Counted from the first letter of the stretch, positions 53,624 to 62,776 are shown. The stretch: 64,000 nucleotides of DNA from Mariniflexile gromovii (GCF_017814435.1 NZ_JAGJCB010000004.1:274911-338910); one strand, 5' to 3'. Made by a program: numbers and translations. Notes: a model not told the origin generated them from the sequence alone.

Positions 53624-55012
53624 ATGAAAAACATTCAATCTTATATTAAAGACCACAAACAACGCTTTATAAACGAATTAATCGATTTACTTAAAATCCC
53701 ATCCATAAGTGCCGATTCAGCTTACAAAAACGATGTTTTAAAAACCGCCGATGCCATTAAAATCAGTCTAGAAAAAGCTGGTTGTGATACCGTCGAAATT
53801 TGTAAAACAGACGGCTACCCAATTGTTTATGGCGAAAAAATAATAGACAAAAACCTACCAACCGTTTTAGTTTATGGGCATTACGATGTACAACCTCCAG
53901 ACCCATTAAATTTATGGAACTCCCCTCCTTTTGAACCTGTTATTAAAAAAACCGAATTACATCCCGAAGGTGCCATTTTTGCACGTGGTGCTTGCGATGA
54001 TAAAGGGCAAATGTACATGCACGTAAAAGCCATGGAATTCATGACCTCTACAAACCAGCTACCCTGCAACGTAAAATTCATGATTGAAGGCGAAGAAGAA
54101 GTAGGCAGCTCCAACCTTGCCATTTTTGTTAAAAACAATCAGGAAAAATTAAGAAATGATGTCATTCTTATTTCAGATACCGGCATGATTGCCCAAGATG
54201 TGCCATCCATAACCACTGGATTACGTGGATTGAGTTATGTGGAAGTAGAAGTTACAGGCCCAAACCGCGATTTACACTCTGGTTTATACGGTGGCGCCGT
54301 GGCAAACCCCATCAACATTTTAGCTAAAATGATCGCTTCTCTTCACGACGAAAACAACCACATCACCATCCCAGGGTTTTACGATAAGGTGGAAGAACTT
54401 TCAAAAGAAGAACGTGCTGAAATGGCAAAAGCGCCTTTCAATTTAGAAAACTATCAAAAGGCATTAAACATAGAAGCTGTTTACGGCGAAACAGGCTATA
54501 CCACCAACGAGCGCAACTCCATACGCCCAACCCTAGATGTAAACGGTATTTGGGGCGGTTACACGGGCGAAGGTGCCAAAACCGTTATAGCCAGTAAAGC
54601 CTTTGCCAAAATATCCATGCGTTTAGTACCGCATCAAGACTGGGAAGACATTACCCAATTGTTCAAAACCCATTTTGAAAGTATCGCTCCAAAAGGCGTT
54701 ACCGTAAACGTAAAACCGCATCATGGTGGGCAAGGTTATGTAACCCCCATAGACAGTATAGGTTACCAAGCCGCAAGTAAAGCATACCAAGACACGTTTG
54801 GCAAAACCCCCATTCCGCAGCGCAGTGGTGGCAGCATTCCCATTGTATCGCTTTTCGAACAAGAACTAAAAAGCAAAACCATTTTAATGGGCTTCGGGTT
54901 AGATAGTGATGCCATCCACTCTCCCAACGAACATTTCGGTATTTTCAATTACCTAAAAGGGATCGAAACCATTCCGTTATTCTATAAATATTTCACCGAA
55001 CTTTCAAAATAA
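53624..55012 (+). CDS. M20-family dipeptidase
   Basis: A 462-residue zinc metallopeptidase. YGHYDVQPPDPLNLW has the first metal His/Asp, RGACDDKGQ the bridging Asp, EGEEEVGSSNL the catalytic and metal Glu pair, and SPNEHFGIFNY the C-terminal His. It resembles carnosinase-like/CNDP dipeptidases. No signal peptide is present. It splits dipeptides in the cytoplasm. A long dispersed repeat begins 4 bp past the stop. Confidence 0.92.
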   Translation: MKNIQSYIKDHKQRFINELIDLLKIPSISADSAYKNDVLKTADAIKISLEKAGCDTVEICKTDGYPIVYGEKIIDKNLPTVLVYGHYDVQPPDPLNLWNSPPFEPVIKKTELHPEGAIFARGACDDKGQMYMHVKAMEFMTSTNQLPCNVKFMIEGEEEVGSSNLAIFVKNNQEKLRNDVILISDTGMIAQDVPSITTGLRGLSYVEVEVTGPNRDLHSGLYGGAVANPINILAKMIASLHDENNHITIPGFYDKVEELSKEERAEMAKAPFNLENYQKALNIEAVYGETGYTTNERNSIRPTLDVNGIWGGYTGEGAKTVIASKAFAKISMRLVPHQDWEDITQLFKTHFESIAPKGVTVNVKPHHGGQGYVTPIDSIGYQAASKAYQDTFGKTPIPQRSGGSIPIVSLFEQELKSKTILMGFGLDSDAIHSPNEHFGIFNYLKGIETIPLFYKYFTELSK

Positions 55013-55016
55013 TATA

Positions 55017-55137
55017 GGCGTTACCACAAGGGTCGCGCTTGAAGTTTATCTTGAGCGAAGCCGAAAGGTTACAAATCCTAGCTAGTCCCGATAAAAATCG
55101 GTACTAGCTGTGGGCTTTTCACTGCAATCGCTAACGC
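55017..55137. repeat. Long dispersed repeat (GGCGTTAC...CTAACG type), copy 2
   Basis: Starts GGCGTTACCACAAGGGTCGC and ends CAATCGCTAACGC. The CACAAGGGTCG box and the GTGGGCTTTTCACTGC box match copy 1 at 8153-8260, while the middle differs (here with a CTAGTCCCGATAAAAATCGG-like inverted segment). A TTGAGCGAAGCCGAAAGG unit is nested inside. Confidence 0.72.
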
Positions 55138-55152
55138 AAGTAGCAACACATT

Positions 55153-56013
55153 ATGAAGAACCAACACTCAAGAAACCTTATTTTTCTTTTAATCGCCACA
55201 CTTTTTGGCAGTACGTCTGGTCCGTTAGGAAAATACATAGATTTACCACCTCCAGTAATCATTTGGTGTCGTTGTATTTTAGGAGGCCTATTCTTATATG
55301 CGTTTTGCTATTTCAAGAAAGTAAACCTTAAAATCAGTTCAAAAAGAGATTTTAGCACCCTCATAATAAGTGCACTTCTTTTTGGTGCTCATTGGATAAC
55401 CTATTTCTATGCGCTTAAATTATCAAATGTTGCTATTGGAATGTTATCATTATTTACATATCCAATGCTAACAGCACTTATAGAACCTCTTTTTATTAAA
55501 GTGAAATTCGATCCTATGTATATCGTTTTAAGCTTAATGGTTTTATTGGGACTTTACATATTAACACCCAAGTTTAACCCTAACAACACCTATTTTGAAG
55601 CTATTATATTTGGGGTTATCTCTGCGCTCTTCTATGCATTACGTAATATTATCTCCAAAAAACTGATAAGTCGCTATACAGGTATGAGTATTATGTTCTA
55701 CCAACTAGCCATACTATCCTTGGTATTATTACCCGTGATTTTTTACTTTGATACAACAAACATTTCAATCCAATTTCCATATATTGTTGCTCTGGCCTTA
55801 ATCACAACCGCAATAGGACACACCATGTTGGTTAGCAGTTTTAAACATTTTTCAGTAAGTACAGCCAGCATCATTAGTAGTACACAACCAGTTTTTGGCA
55901 TTATACTAGCGTTTCTATTTTTAAATGAGACACCTACTTTAAGCACATTTTTAGGGGGCTCCCTAATTCTTGCAACAGTTATTATAGAAAGTGTACGGTC
56001 TAGAAACAAATAG
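55153..56013 (+). CDS. EamA/DMT-family transporter
   Basis: 286 residues, ten predicted membrane helices in two EamA repeats. GSTSGPLGKYIDLPPPVIIWCRC opens the first (PVIIWCRC motif), and ISSTQPVFGIILAFLFLNETPT closes the second. It exports or imports a small metabolite; the substrate cannot be told. Its last coding bases (ATTATAGAAAGTG and CGGTCTAG) recur imperfectly about 150 bp downstream, hinting at a local duplication. Confidence 0.88.
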   Translation: MKNQHSRNLIFLLIATLFGSTSGPLGKYIDLPPPVIIWCRCILGGLFLYAFCYFKKVNLKISSKRDFSTLIISALLFGAHWITYFYALKLSNVAIGMLSLFTYPMLTALIEPLFIKVKFDPMYIVLSLMVLLGLYILTPKFNPNNTYFEAIIFGVISALFYALRNIISKKLISRYTGMSIMFYQLAILSLVLLPVIFYFDTTNISIQFPYIVALALITTAIGHTMLVSSFKHFSVSTASIISSTQPVFGIILAFLFLNETPTLSTFLGGSLILATVIIESVRSRNK

Positions 56014-56031
56014 AAATCATCATTTAATTTT

Positions 56032-56098
56032 TCAGACCTCACAGGTTTTAAAAACCTGTGAGGTCTTTTTTTTATAAAATTTTGTAACAAATTGGCAG
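56032..56098. repeat. Palindromic repeat/terminator, copy 1 flanking the BlaI cassette
   Basis: A 31-bp near-perfect palindrome with arms GACCTCACAGGTTTT and ACCTGTGAGGTC is followed by a T-run and TTTTGTAACAAATTGGCA. The same 67-bp block, with few changes, is at 59725-59791. It can end the EamA transcript. Confidence 0.8.
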
Positions 56099-56177
56099 CT
56101 TCAAACATTTTTAAATTCATGCAAATCAATTATTATAAAAGTGCACGGTCTAGGAAAGAGCAAACTATATTTTTTAC

Positions 56178-56220
56178 TCTACATTTGTAGAATTGAAATA
56201 TTTATTCTATGTTTGTAGAA
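56178..56220. promoter_or_regulatory. BlaI-type operators
   Basis: TCTACATTTGTAGA (56178-56191) is a perfect dyad and TTCTATGTTTGTAGAA (56205-56220) a near-perfect one. A further half-site TTGTAGAA lies just before the ATG. They fit the TACA/TGTA recognition of BlaI/MecI repressors and flank the likely promoter. Confidence 0.72.
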
Positions 56221-56242
56221 CAAATTCAAATTTTGTAGAAAA

Positions 56243-56605
56243 ATGCAATTATCAAAATCCGAAGAAGAATTAATGAATTACTTATGGAAGCTTGAAAAAG
56301 CATTCATGAAAGATCTACTTGAAATTTACCCAGAGCCAAAACCAGCAACCACAACTGTTGCCACACTTTTAAAACGTATGACGGACAAAGGTTTTGTAGC
56401 CTATAATTTATTTGGTAATTCAAGAGAATACTATCCTTTGGTAAAAAAGAAAGATTACTTCTCAAAACATGTAAACGGACTTATAAAAAACTTTTTTAAC
56501 GATAGCGCTTCACAATTCGCGTCGTTTTTTACCAAAGAAACCAATTTAACCAAAGAAGAATTGGAAGATTTAAGGAGTATAATTGATGAACGTTTAAAAA
56601 AATAA
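56243..56605 (+). CDS. BlaI/MecI/CopY-family transcriptional repressor
   Basis: A 120-residue winged helix repressor: SKSEEELMNYLWKLEKAFMKD, TTTVATLLKRMTDKGFV and YYPLVKKKDYFSK. Family members are inactivated when a membrane M56 protease cleaves them. Such a protease gene lies two genes downstream, and dyad operators precede this gene, so autoregulation is likely. The next gene starts 2 bp after the stop. Confidence 0.92.
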   Translation: MQLSKSEEELMNYLWKLEKAFMKDLLEIYPEPKPATTTVATLLKRMTDKGFVAYNLFGNSREYYPLVKKKDYFSKHVNGLIKNFFNDSASQFASFFTKETNLTKEELEDLRSIIDERLKK

Positions 56606-56607
56606 AG

Positions 56608-58098
56608 ATGAAACAGACCATACTTATAGCAATTTCGTTATCCTTCATTTTGAATTCATTTACCAAAAGAATAGCACCTCCTATTTCTAAAACAGTTACC
56701 ATTGCTGGAAGAATTCTTAATTATGATAAAAATTCAGGTAAAAACGCCATAAATATTTACGTAAACGATCACGGACAGTCTAAACAGTTAAATTACATAT
56801 CAAAAATTGATTCAACAGGTTACTTTAATGTGAAGTTTGAACGAGACTTTACTCAAGATGTTCTCATTTCTTACAGAACAAATTTTAGGGTTATTGTTCA
56901 CCCTGGAGACAGTTTATTTATTACTTTTAATGGAGATACAAACTCGCGTAACGAGATTTTAAAAACAGTTACATATTCTGGTGATGCAGCAGAATTAAAT
57001 ACAAAATTTTCAAAATACAATAAAACATATTTTGAAATGCGACCAAACCAAAACGTAACCACAAACAAGCAAAAAAACTATACAACTCTTGAATACAAAC
57101 ACTACCAAGATAGTATAAAAACAAGCAGAGAAATTAGAAGAGACAGATTTATCCTTGAACATAATCCCGACAAAGAATTATTGCAATGGATAAATGCTTC
57201 CATTGAATTATCTTATTATAATGAGATTTTAAATTATCCTAGTAGCCATAATAAACTTAATAATATTGCCTATGCTGATATTCGAGTTGATAAAACAGAC
57301 TATAACGTTATCAAAAACATGCCGATATTAAGAAAAACGTTCTTAATAAATACAGAATCTAAACAATTTATTAATTACTTTCTACATTACTACGTGTATA
57401 GTATGTCAAAACACGTATCAGACTCCATTCCTATTAAAAATTATGATTCACTATACTTAAACAAAGCTATTGAGTTAACATCAAAACAGCCATTAATACA
57501 ACAACTGGTTCTAAACGAAATGGTTAATGAAAGGTTAAACAGGTATGATGCTACATACTACGAAAACAACCAAACCACGATTAACAATATAATAAAAGAA
57601 GATTTTTTAATAGCACCTTTAAAGGCACATTATCTAGAAACAAAAAACAAAATAGCCAACCCCACTTTAGCAAAAAATATAACTATAAATAATGTTACTG
57701 ACAAATCGGTAAAAAATATATGGGAAAAAATATTAGCAGAAGGAAAAGGCAAAGTAATATATCTAGACTGCTGGGGAACTTGGTGCGCTCCGTGCATTAA
57801 AGAACTCCCTAATTCCAAAAAAATGATGGAAAATTACAAGGGTAAAAATGTTGAGTTTGTTTATTTAAGTTTTAAATCTGATAAAAAATCTTGGACAAAT
57901 GTTTTATCAGAAAACAAACTAGAGGGAAAACATTATTTTCTAAATGACGCTCAAAGCACCGCTTTTGCAAACCTTTTAAACATCAATTCGTATCCAACCT
58001 ATATCATCATTGATAAAGAAGGAAAAATTATTAGGTCTGACAGTTCGTACCGTCCTTTACAACAACCAACCGAAGACATCATTAATGAATTGTTATAA
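56608..58098 (+). CDS. TlpA-like thioredoxin-domain protein
   Basis: 496 residues with a signal peptide (TILIAISLSFILNSF). The N-terminal region (about 28-110) is a beta-rich DUF4369/carboxypeptidase-like domain, followed by a helical middle and a C-terminal thioredoxin fold with WGTWCAPCIKELP (redox CxxC). It probably reduces or forms disulfides in the periplasm. It lies between a BlaI repressor and an M56 protease gene, a recurrent Bacteroidota grouping that suggests response to envelope or redox stress. Confidence 0.87.
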   Translation: MKQTILIAISLSFILNSFTKRIAPPISKTVTIAGRILNYDKNSGKNAINIYVNDHGQSKQLNYISKIDSTGYFNVKFERDFTQDVLISYRTNFRVIVHPGDSLFITFNGDTNSRNEILKTVTYSGDAAELNTKFSKYNKTYFEMRPNQNVTTNKQKNYTTLEYKHYQDSIKTSREIRRDRFILEHNPDKELLQWINASIELSYYNEILNYPSSHNKLNNIAYADIRVDKTDYNVIKNMPILRKTFLINTESKQFINYFLHYYVYSMSKHVSDSIPIKNYDSLYLNKAIELTSKQPLIQQLVLNEMVNERLNRYDATYYENNQTTINNIIKEDFLIAPLKAHYLETKNKIANPTLAKNITINNVTDKSVKNIWEKILAEGKGKVIYLDCWGTWCAPCIKELPNSKKMMENYKGKNVEFVYLSFKSDKKSWTNVLSENKLEGKHYFLNDAQSTAFANLLNINSYPTYIIIDKEGKIIRSDSSYRPLQQPTEDIINELL

Positions 58099-58147
58099 TA
58101 CATTACAACGAAAAATATAACACTTTATAAAATAAATATAACAAATT

Positions 58148-59623
58148 ATGCTTTTACTCATTTTAAAATCGAGTGCATGTTTAGCTATATTAATGCTATT
58201 CTACAAAATTTGTTTAGAAAAAACAAGCGCACATACATTAAAACGGTTCTATTTAATTGGCAGTGTAATCCTTTCAATAAGCATTCCTTTTATAACGTAT
58301 ACAACCTACATTGACGTTGCACCGCTTAACGTTATTTCAACTTCAAAAGTAATTGAAAATCCAAGTATCGCATTTTCAAGAATAAAAGAACCCCAAAATT
58401 ATTTACCCATTATTTTATGGAGCATATATATGTTGGGTGTTTTTCTATTTTCATTCAGGTTCTTCAAAAACCTATATCAATTGATTCAAAAAATAAAAGA
58501 CAACCCAAAACACAAGAACCGGAGCTTTGTAAATGTTTTAGTAACTGATTTAATAACGCCTCATACCTTTTTCAATTATATTTTTTTGAATAAGTTTCAA
58601 TTTGAAACCAATCGAATTCCAAAGGAAGTTATATTGCATGAAGAAACCCATGCAAAACAAAAACATAGTTTAGATGTGTTGTTTATAGAAATACTCCAAA
58701 TCATTTTTTGGTTTAGCCCCATTATCTATTTCATAAAACATAGCATCAAATTAAACCATGAATTTTTAGCAGATGAAGCTGTTATTAAGCATGGTGTTAC
58801 AACTTCAACATATCAACAAATTTTATTGGCATTCTCATCAAATACTTCAGAACCTCAATTGGCAAATGCTATCAATTATCCATCAATCAAAAAACGATTT
58901 ACAGTTATGAAAAAACAAACATCAAAAACAACCGTATGGTTCAGAAGTCTTATTGTTTTACCCCTATTAGCTATTTTGATTTATAGTTTTAGTGACAAGA
59001 AAGTTGTTACTCAAGTAAAAACTACTTCAGAAGAAAAAAAGCCCACAAAAATAAATTTTAGTTCTAATAATGTATTACAAAAAGACTCATTAATCAGAGA
59101 CATTTATATTTTAATTAATAAAGAAAATGAGATTATATTGAATAATAAACCAACATTTATAAACCGTTTATTGGAAGATATAAATATGTTGAACCCTAAT
59201 TTAACAGACACACAAAAAAGAAAATTTTTATGGGCTAATATTAAACATCAAACCAACACTCCAAAAGAATTAATTGAGAACATTCAAAATGTATTGTTGA
59301 GAGCTAATATATATAGTAATAGTAACGAAAACATAGAAGTGATAATTAAAAATAATTTTAAGACCGACATTCCGAACTTCCCCTTTATACCTTCTGATGG
59401 CTTAACCAAGGAAGACGAACCTATTTACAAAGAAAAACTGAACAGATATAAAGAATGGTTGCGTGTAAACAAACCCAACTGTACCTTGGAAGAAACTAAA
59501 GCTGGTTTTATTATAAAAAATGAAAAAGGGGAGGTAATTACAAGTACAGACCCCAATATAAAGAGTGAGCCATTTAAATTGAAAAAAGACTCTCCATGGT
59601 CAATAAGCTCTGATGTTAATTAA
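58148..59623 (+). CDS. M56-family (BlaR1-like) membrane metallopeptidase
   Basis: 491 residues. Membrane helices near 1-20, 35-55, 95-115 and 275-295 surround an M56 domain with the zinc motif HEETH (VILHEETHAKQKHSLD) and NHEFLADEAVI. The C-terminal about 190 residues are periplasmic, not a penicillin-binding domain. It is expected to cleave the co-encoded BlaI repressor upon a signal. The natural inducer is unknown, and beta-lactam sensing is not implied. Confidence 0.88.
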   Translation: MLLLILKSSACLAILMLFYKICLEKTSAHTLKRFYLIGSVILSISIPFITYTTYIDVAPLNVISTSKVIENPSIAFSRIKEPQNYLPIILWSIYMLGVFLFSFRFFKNLYQLIQKIKDNPKHKNRSFVNVLVTDLITPHTFFNYIFLNKFQFETNRIPKEVILHEETHAKQKHSLDVLFIEILQIIFWFSPIIYFIKHSIKLNHEFLADEAVIKHGVTTSTYQQILLAFSSNTSEPQLANAINYPSIKKRFTVMKKQTSKTTVWFRSLIVLPLLAILIYSFSDKKVVTQVKTTSEEKKPTKINFSSNNVLQKDSLIRDIYILINKENEIILNNKPTFINRLLEDINMLNPNLTDTQKRKFLWANIKHQTNTPKELIENIQNVLLRANIYSNSNENIEVIIKNNFKTDIPNFPFIPSDGLTKEDEPIYKEKLNRYKEWLRVNKPNCTLEETKAGFIIKNEKGEVITSTDPNIKSEPFKLKKDSPWSISSDVN

Positions 59624-59724
59624 ATAAATTTTGAGGAATTAAAAAACGACTTACATATAAAAGCAACACCAATAGAAGTAGAGAACTAAAATACATTAAC
59701 AATAAAAAAGTATTATTTAAAATA

Positions 59725-59791
59725 TCAGACCTCACAGGTTTTAAAAACCTGTGAGGTCTTTTTTTATACAATTTTGTAACAAAATGGCAAT
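59725..59791. repeat. Palindromic repeat/terminator, copy 2 flanking the BlaI cassette
   Basis: Second copy of the block at 56032-56098, in the same orientation, about 100 bp after the M56 gene. It includes the GACCTCACAGGTTTT palindrome, the T-run and TTTTGTAACAAAATGGCA. The three-gene cassette lies exactly between the copies. Confidence 0.8.
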
Positions 59792-59833
59792 TTTAACGTT
59801 CTAATAGTCAACCATCAATCAAAATCAATCATT

Positions 59834-60934
59834 ATGCTAAAGCAATTCTTCATTATTTGCTCGGGTTCCGATACCGATATTTTAAACGCCTGCTCCAAAG
59901 GCGAACAAAACAAATATGCGGGTATTGGCGCCACCGTTTTCTTTACCGCTTTAATGGCTTTTATAGCGGCCAGTTTTGCACTTTACACAGTATTCGACAA
60001 TCTGTATACATCTATATTTTTCGGACTTATTTGGGGTTTACTTATTTTTAATTTAGACCGCTACATTGTATCAACCATCAAAAAAACAGGTAACGTTTTA
60101 GATGAGCTTGTACAGGCTACTCCTAGAATTTTGCTAGCCATTATCATTGCCATCGTCATTTCAAAACCATTGGAACTTAAAATTTTTGAAAAAGAAATCA
60201 ATCAGGTATTGTTGGAACAGAAAAACGAATTAACACTTGCCAATAAAAACCAAATAGCAAAACAATTCAACCCAAACATTAAAACCTTAAATAAAGACAT
60301 CACAACTTTACAACAAGAAATAGCCAATAAAGAAGCTGAAGTGAATGCGCTTTACGACACGTATATTGCCGAAGCCGAAGGAACTGCCGGTACCAAACTA
60401 TTGGGAAAAGGTCCTGTTTATAAAGAAAAACGCGACAAACACGATGCCCTTTTAGCAGAATTACAACTACTTAAGGCAGAAAACAAAGAAAAAATTGCTA
60501 CTACAGAATCTCAAATAGCTAAACTGCAAACCGATTTTGAAACACAAGTGACCACTACACAACCCATTATCAACAACTTTGATGGTTTAATGGCGCGTGT
60601 AAATGCTTTAAACAAATTGCCTTGGCTGCCTTCGTTATTTATTTTTTTATTGTTTTTAGCTATTGAAACTTCGCCCATATTCGCAAAGCTATTATCGCCA
60701 AAAGGGGCTTACGACTTTAAATTGGAAGACGAGGAAACTGCTTTGAAAACAAATGTGCTCCAAAATAAAAGCCAAAGAGAAGCCATGTTAAAAGCAGATT
60801 TTGCCATTAACGACCGTATTTATGCCGATTTAGAAAACGAAGACGAACTTTACAGCTATAAGCGTACAAAAGCTAGGGAGCTTATGCAGCTTCAGGCAGA
60901 TGCCTTTTATAAACAACAAAAAAATATACTATAA
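59834..60934 (+). CDS. DUF4407 membrane protein
   Basis: 366 residues. Three N-terminal helices (FFTALMAFIAASFALYTVF, IFFGLIWGLLIFNLDRYIV, ILLAIIIAIVISKPLELKIF, each cited in part) lead into a long coiled coil (about 125-240), then a further helix (LFIFLLFLAIETSPIFAKL). This is the DUF4407 layout. The function is unknown. It converges on the STAS gene with 1 bp between stops. Confidence 0.88.
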   Translation: MLKQFFIICSGSDTDILNACSKGEQNKYAGIGATVFFTALMAFIAASFALYTVFDNLYTSIFFGLIWGLLIFNLDRYIVSTIKKTGNVLDELVQATPRILLAIIIAIVISKPLELKIFEKEINQVLLEQKNELTLANKNQIAKQFNPNIKTLNKDITTLQQEIANKEAEVNALYDTYIAEAEGTAGTKLLGKGPVYKEKRDKHDALLAELQLLKAENKEKIATTESQIAKLQTDFETQVTTTQPIINNFDGLMARVNALNKLPWLPSLFIFLLFLAIETSPIFAKLLSPKGAYDFKLEDEETALKTNVLQNKSQREAMLKADFAINDRIYADLENEDELYSYKRTKARELMQLQADAFYKQQKNIL

Positions 60935-60935
60935 A

Positions 60936-61214
60936 TTAAGCTGCTATTTCGGTTTTAAAATGGTTGTATAAATCTTTACAACCCAAACCAATAATGGATA
61001 AGTTCTTATGTTTTGCAATGGCTTCTTTATGAAGATCATTTAATGCATTCACACCAAAACGATCCATACTTTCAACCTCTTCGATGCTTATGGTTATCGA
61101 CTGTTGCTTGTCAAAAATGTTTTTGAATTCACTTTTAAATATCCCTAAATTGTTTTTGTTTAGAGTGCCCTTGATTTTAAAAAAATTGTTGCAGTTTGAA
61201 ATTTTCAAATCCAT
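60936..61214 (-). CDS. STAS-domain protein without phosphorylatable serine
   Basis: A 92-residue single STAS domain (SpoIIAA-like fold): FKIKGTLNKNNLGIFKSEF, then SITISIEEVESMDRFGVNALNDL. Anti-sigma-factor antagonists carry Ser or Thr after the Asp in MDSSG; here it is MDRFG, so regulation by a serine kinase is unlikely. It is isolated from any RsbW-like gene. The partner is unknown. Confidence 0.78.
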   Translation of the reverse strand: MDLKISNCNNFFKIKGTLNKNNLGIFKSEFKNIFDKQQSITISIEEVESMDRFGVNALNDLHKEAIAKHKNLSIIGLGCKDLYNHFKTEIAA

Positions 61215-61399
61215 AATAAGTTAATTTTAATTTGATTGAACAATAAACTTGGGCTATTAATTAGTTTATTCTTAGACCAATATAAAAAGCAAGGACTTAT
61301 TATCCGCATTTAATCGACATACAGATTTTAACTTTAGATGAACAAAAGTTATATGTCAAATTAATCGATGAGTAACACTTTTTAAAACTAAGTTTTCAT

Positions 61400-61407
61400 T
61401 ATTTTTG
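61400..61407 (+). promoter_or_regulatory. Putative -7 box of the NTF2-like gene
   Basis: TATTTTTG fits TAnnTTTG, 44 bp before the ATG at 61451. No clear -33 TTG is seen. Confidence 0.45.
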
Positions 61408-61450
61408 CTTGTGTTTTTAAAAGCAAGGTTTTAATTAACAACCGTTTACT

Positions 61451-61882
61451 ATGAATAAATTATTCTTGTTACTTTTCATTTCATGTACGTTTAGTGTCTT
61501 TTCCCAATCTAATGAAGAGAGAGACAAAGATGCTATTAAGGCTGTTTTAAAAGCCCAAAGAATTGCCTGGTCTAAAAACAATATTGAGGAATTTATGGAA
61601 GCCTATTGGAAAAGTGATTCTCTTAAATTTTATGCCTCCAACGGTTTAACTACAGGTTGGGAAAATATTTTGATTCGCTATGAAAAGGCATATCCTACTG
61701 AAGACCATACAGGGAAACTAAGTTATAAGATAAACGATATTACCAAAATAAGTGATGATGCCTATTACGTTTTAGGCGAATACCATATTAAGCGCGAGGT
61801 TGGAAATGCCGATGGTATTTTTATGCTTATTTTTAAACGTATTAATGGTGAATGGAAAATTGTTGTTGATACTTCTTGCTGA
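61451..61882 (+). CDS. Secreted NTF2/SnoaL-like (DUF4440) protein
   Basis: 143 residues. The signal peptide MNKLFLLLFISCTFSVFSQ precedes an NTF2-like cone: AIKAVLKAQRIAWSKNNIEEFMEAYW, LKFYASNGLTTGWENILIRYEKAYP, and FKRINGEWKIVVDTSC. DUF4440 proteins bind small ligands or serve as adaptors. The ligand is unknown, and the location is periplasmic or secreted. Confidence 0.88.
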   Translation: MNKLFLLLFISCTFSVFSQSNEERDKDAIKAVLKAQRIAWSKNNIEEFMEAYWKSDSLKFYASNGLTTGWENILIRYEKAYPTEDHTGKLSYKINDITKISDDAYYVLGEYHIKREVGNADGIFMLIFKRINGEWKIVVDTSC

Positions 61883-62032
61883 TTTCGTTTGAATTTCAGG
61901 ATTGCGTTAGGGATTACTCATCCGTTCTATTTTTAAATCAAGGAAATCGTGAATGCTACGCATTTGCAACGGGATCCTTTTGGTTTTTTGGAAGTGGAAA
62001 AACCTTAAAAACAAATTTATAGTTTTACAGGT

Positions 62033-62058
62033 AGATTCCTGCCTTCGCTGGAATGACA
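62033..62058 (+). repeat. Hairpin repeat with TGACA tail
   Basis: Arms ATTCC and GGAAT enclose TGCCTTCGCT and are followed by GACA, the same layout as the other dispersed hairpins. Upstream, GATTGCGTTAGGGATT (61900-61917 area) is the reverse complement of the long-repeat right end, so remnants of two repeat families lie in this gap. Confidence 0.62.
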
Positions 62059-62064
62059 AAAATA

Positions 62065-62643
62065 TTACAACTTTTTAACGTATTTGGTAATAATTACGAT
62101 GTGTTGATTATCTACTTTGCCTTCAATATATTCGGCGTTTTCGTGGTCTAAACGAATGTTTCTAACGGCCGTACCTTGTTTTGCAACCATACTGGAGCCT
62201 TTTACTTTTAAATCTTTCACCAAAACAACCGAATCGCCCGCTTGCAAAATAACGCCATTTACATCGCGATGGATGATTTTGTTGGCTTCGTCCTCATGCT
62301 CGCCTGTTGCGCGTGCCAATGCCAAGGCTTCGTCGTCTAAATACATCATATCCAACAAATCTTTTGGCCAACCTTCATTACGCAACCTTTGCAACATTCT
62401 CCACGCCATAATTTGTACTGCAACAAACTCGCTCCACATACTATCGTTCAAACAACGCCAGTGGTTGGCATCCATTTCTGTATTGCCTTCTATTTGATCT
62501 AAACATGTGCTACAAACCAATAAACTATTGTCTACATTTTCATTTAATGAGGGCGGAATGGTATATTGTTTTAAGTTTTTTGTTGCTGTACATAATTCGC
62601 AAGCAGCATTGCTTCTTTCTTGTAATGTTTGTAGTACGCTCAT
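62065..62643 (-). CDS. PhnA/YjdM-family protein
   Basis: 192 residues. A zinc-ribbon-like N-terminus (CELCTATKNL and CSTCLDQIEG) is followed by a helical part (NHWRCLNDSMWSEFVAVQIMAWRML) and the C-terminal SH3-like PhnA domain (GDSVVLVKDLKVKGSS, GTAVRNIRLDHE). The name is historical; no phosphonate genes are nearby and the function is unclear. Confidence 0.87.
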   Translation of the reverse strand: MSVLQTLQERSNAACELCTATKNLKQYTIPPSLNENVDNSLLVCSTCLDQIEGNTEMDANHWRCLNDSMWSEFVAVQIMAWRMLQRLRNEGWPKDLLDMMYLDDEALALARATGEHEDEANKIIHRDVNGVILQAGDSVVLVKDLKVKGSSMVAKQGTAVRNIRLDHENAEYIEGKVDNQHIVIITKYVKKL

Positions 62644-62725
62644 GGTATAATTTTATATTTTGCAATATTACGCTTAATAAAAAGTCCCCACAAGTTCAGA
62701 TTATTAAGAAATTCATTTGTTAAAC

Positions 62726-62758
62726 AAAAAAAAAGACACTTTTTAGTGTCCTTTTTTT
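62726..62758. terminator. Bidirectional terminator
   Basis: AAAAAGACACT and AGTGTCCTTTTT arms with A and T runs, between two leftward genes; it ends the 62777-63607 transcript. Confidence 0.72.
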
Positions 62759-62776
62759 ATAATTTAAAAAATACTT

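Noticed and set aside
56243..59623. Beta-lactam resistance locus
   Set aside because: BlaI and M56 proteins are present but no beta-lactamase or penicillin-binding domain; the middle gene is a thioredoxin-like protein, so a stress or redox role is more likely.
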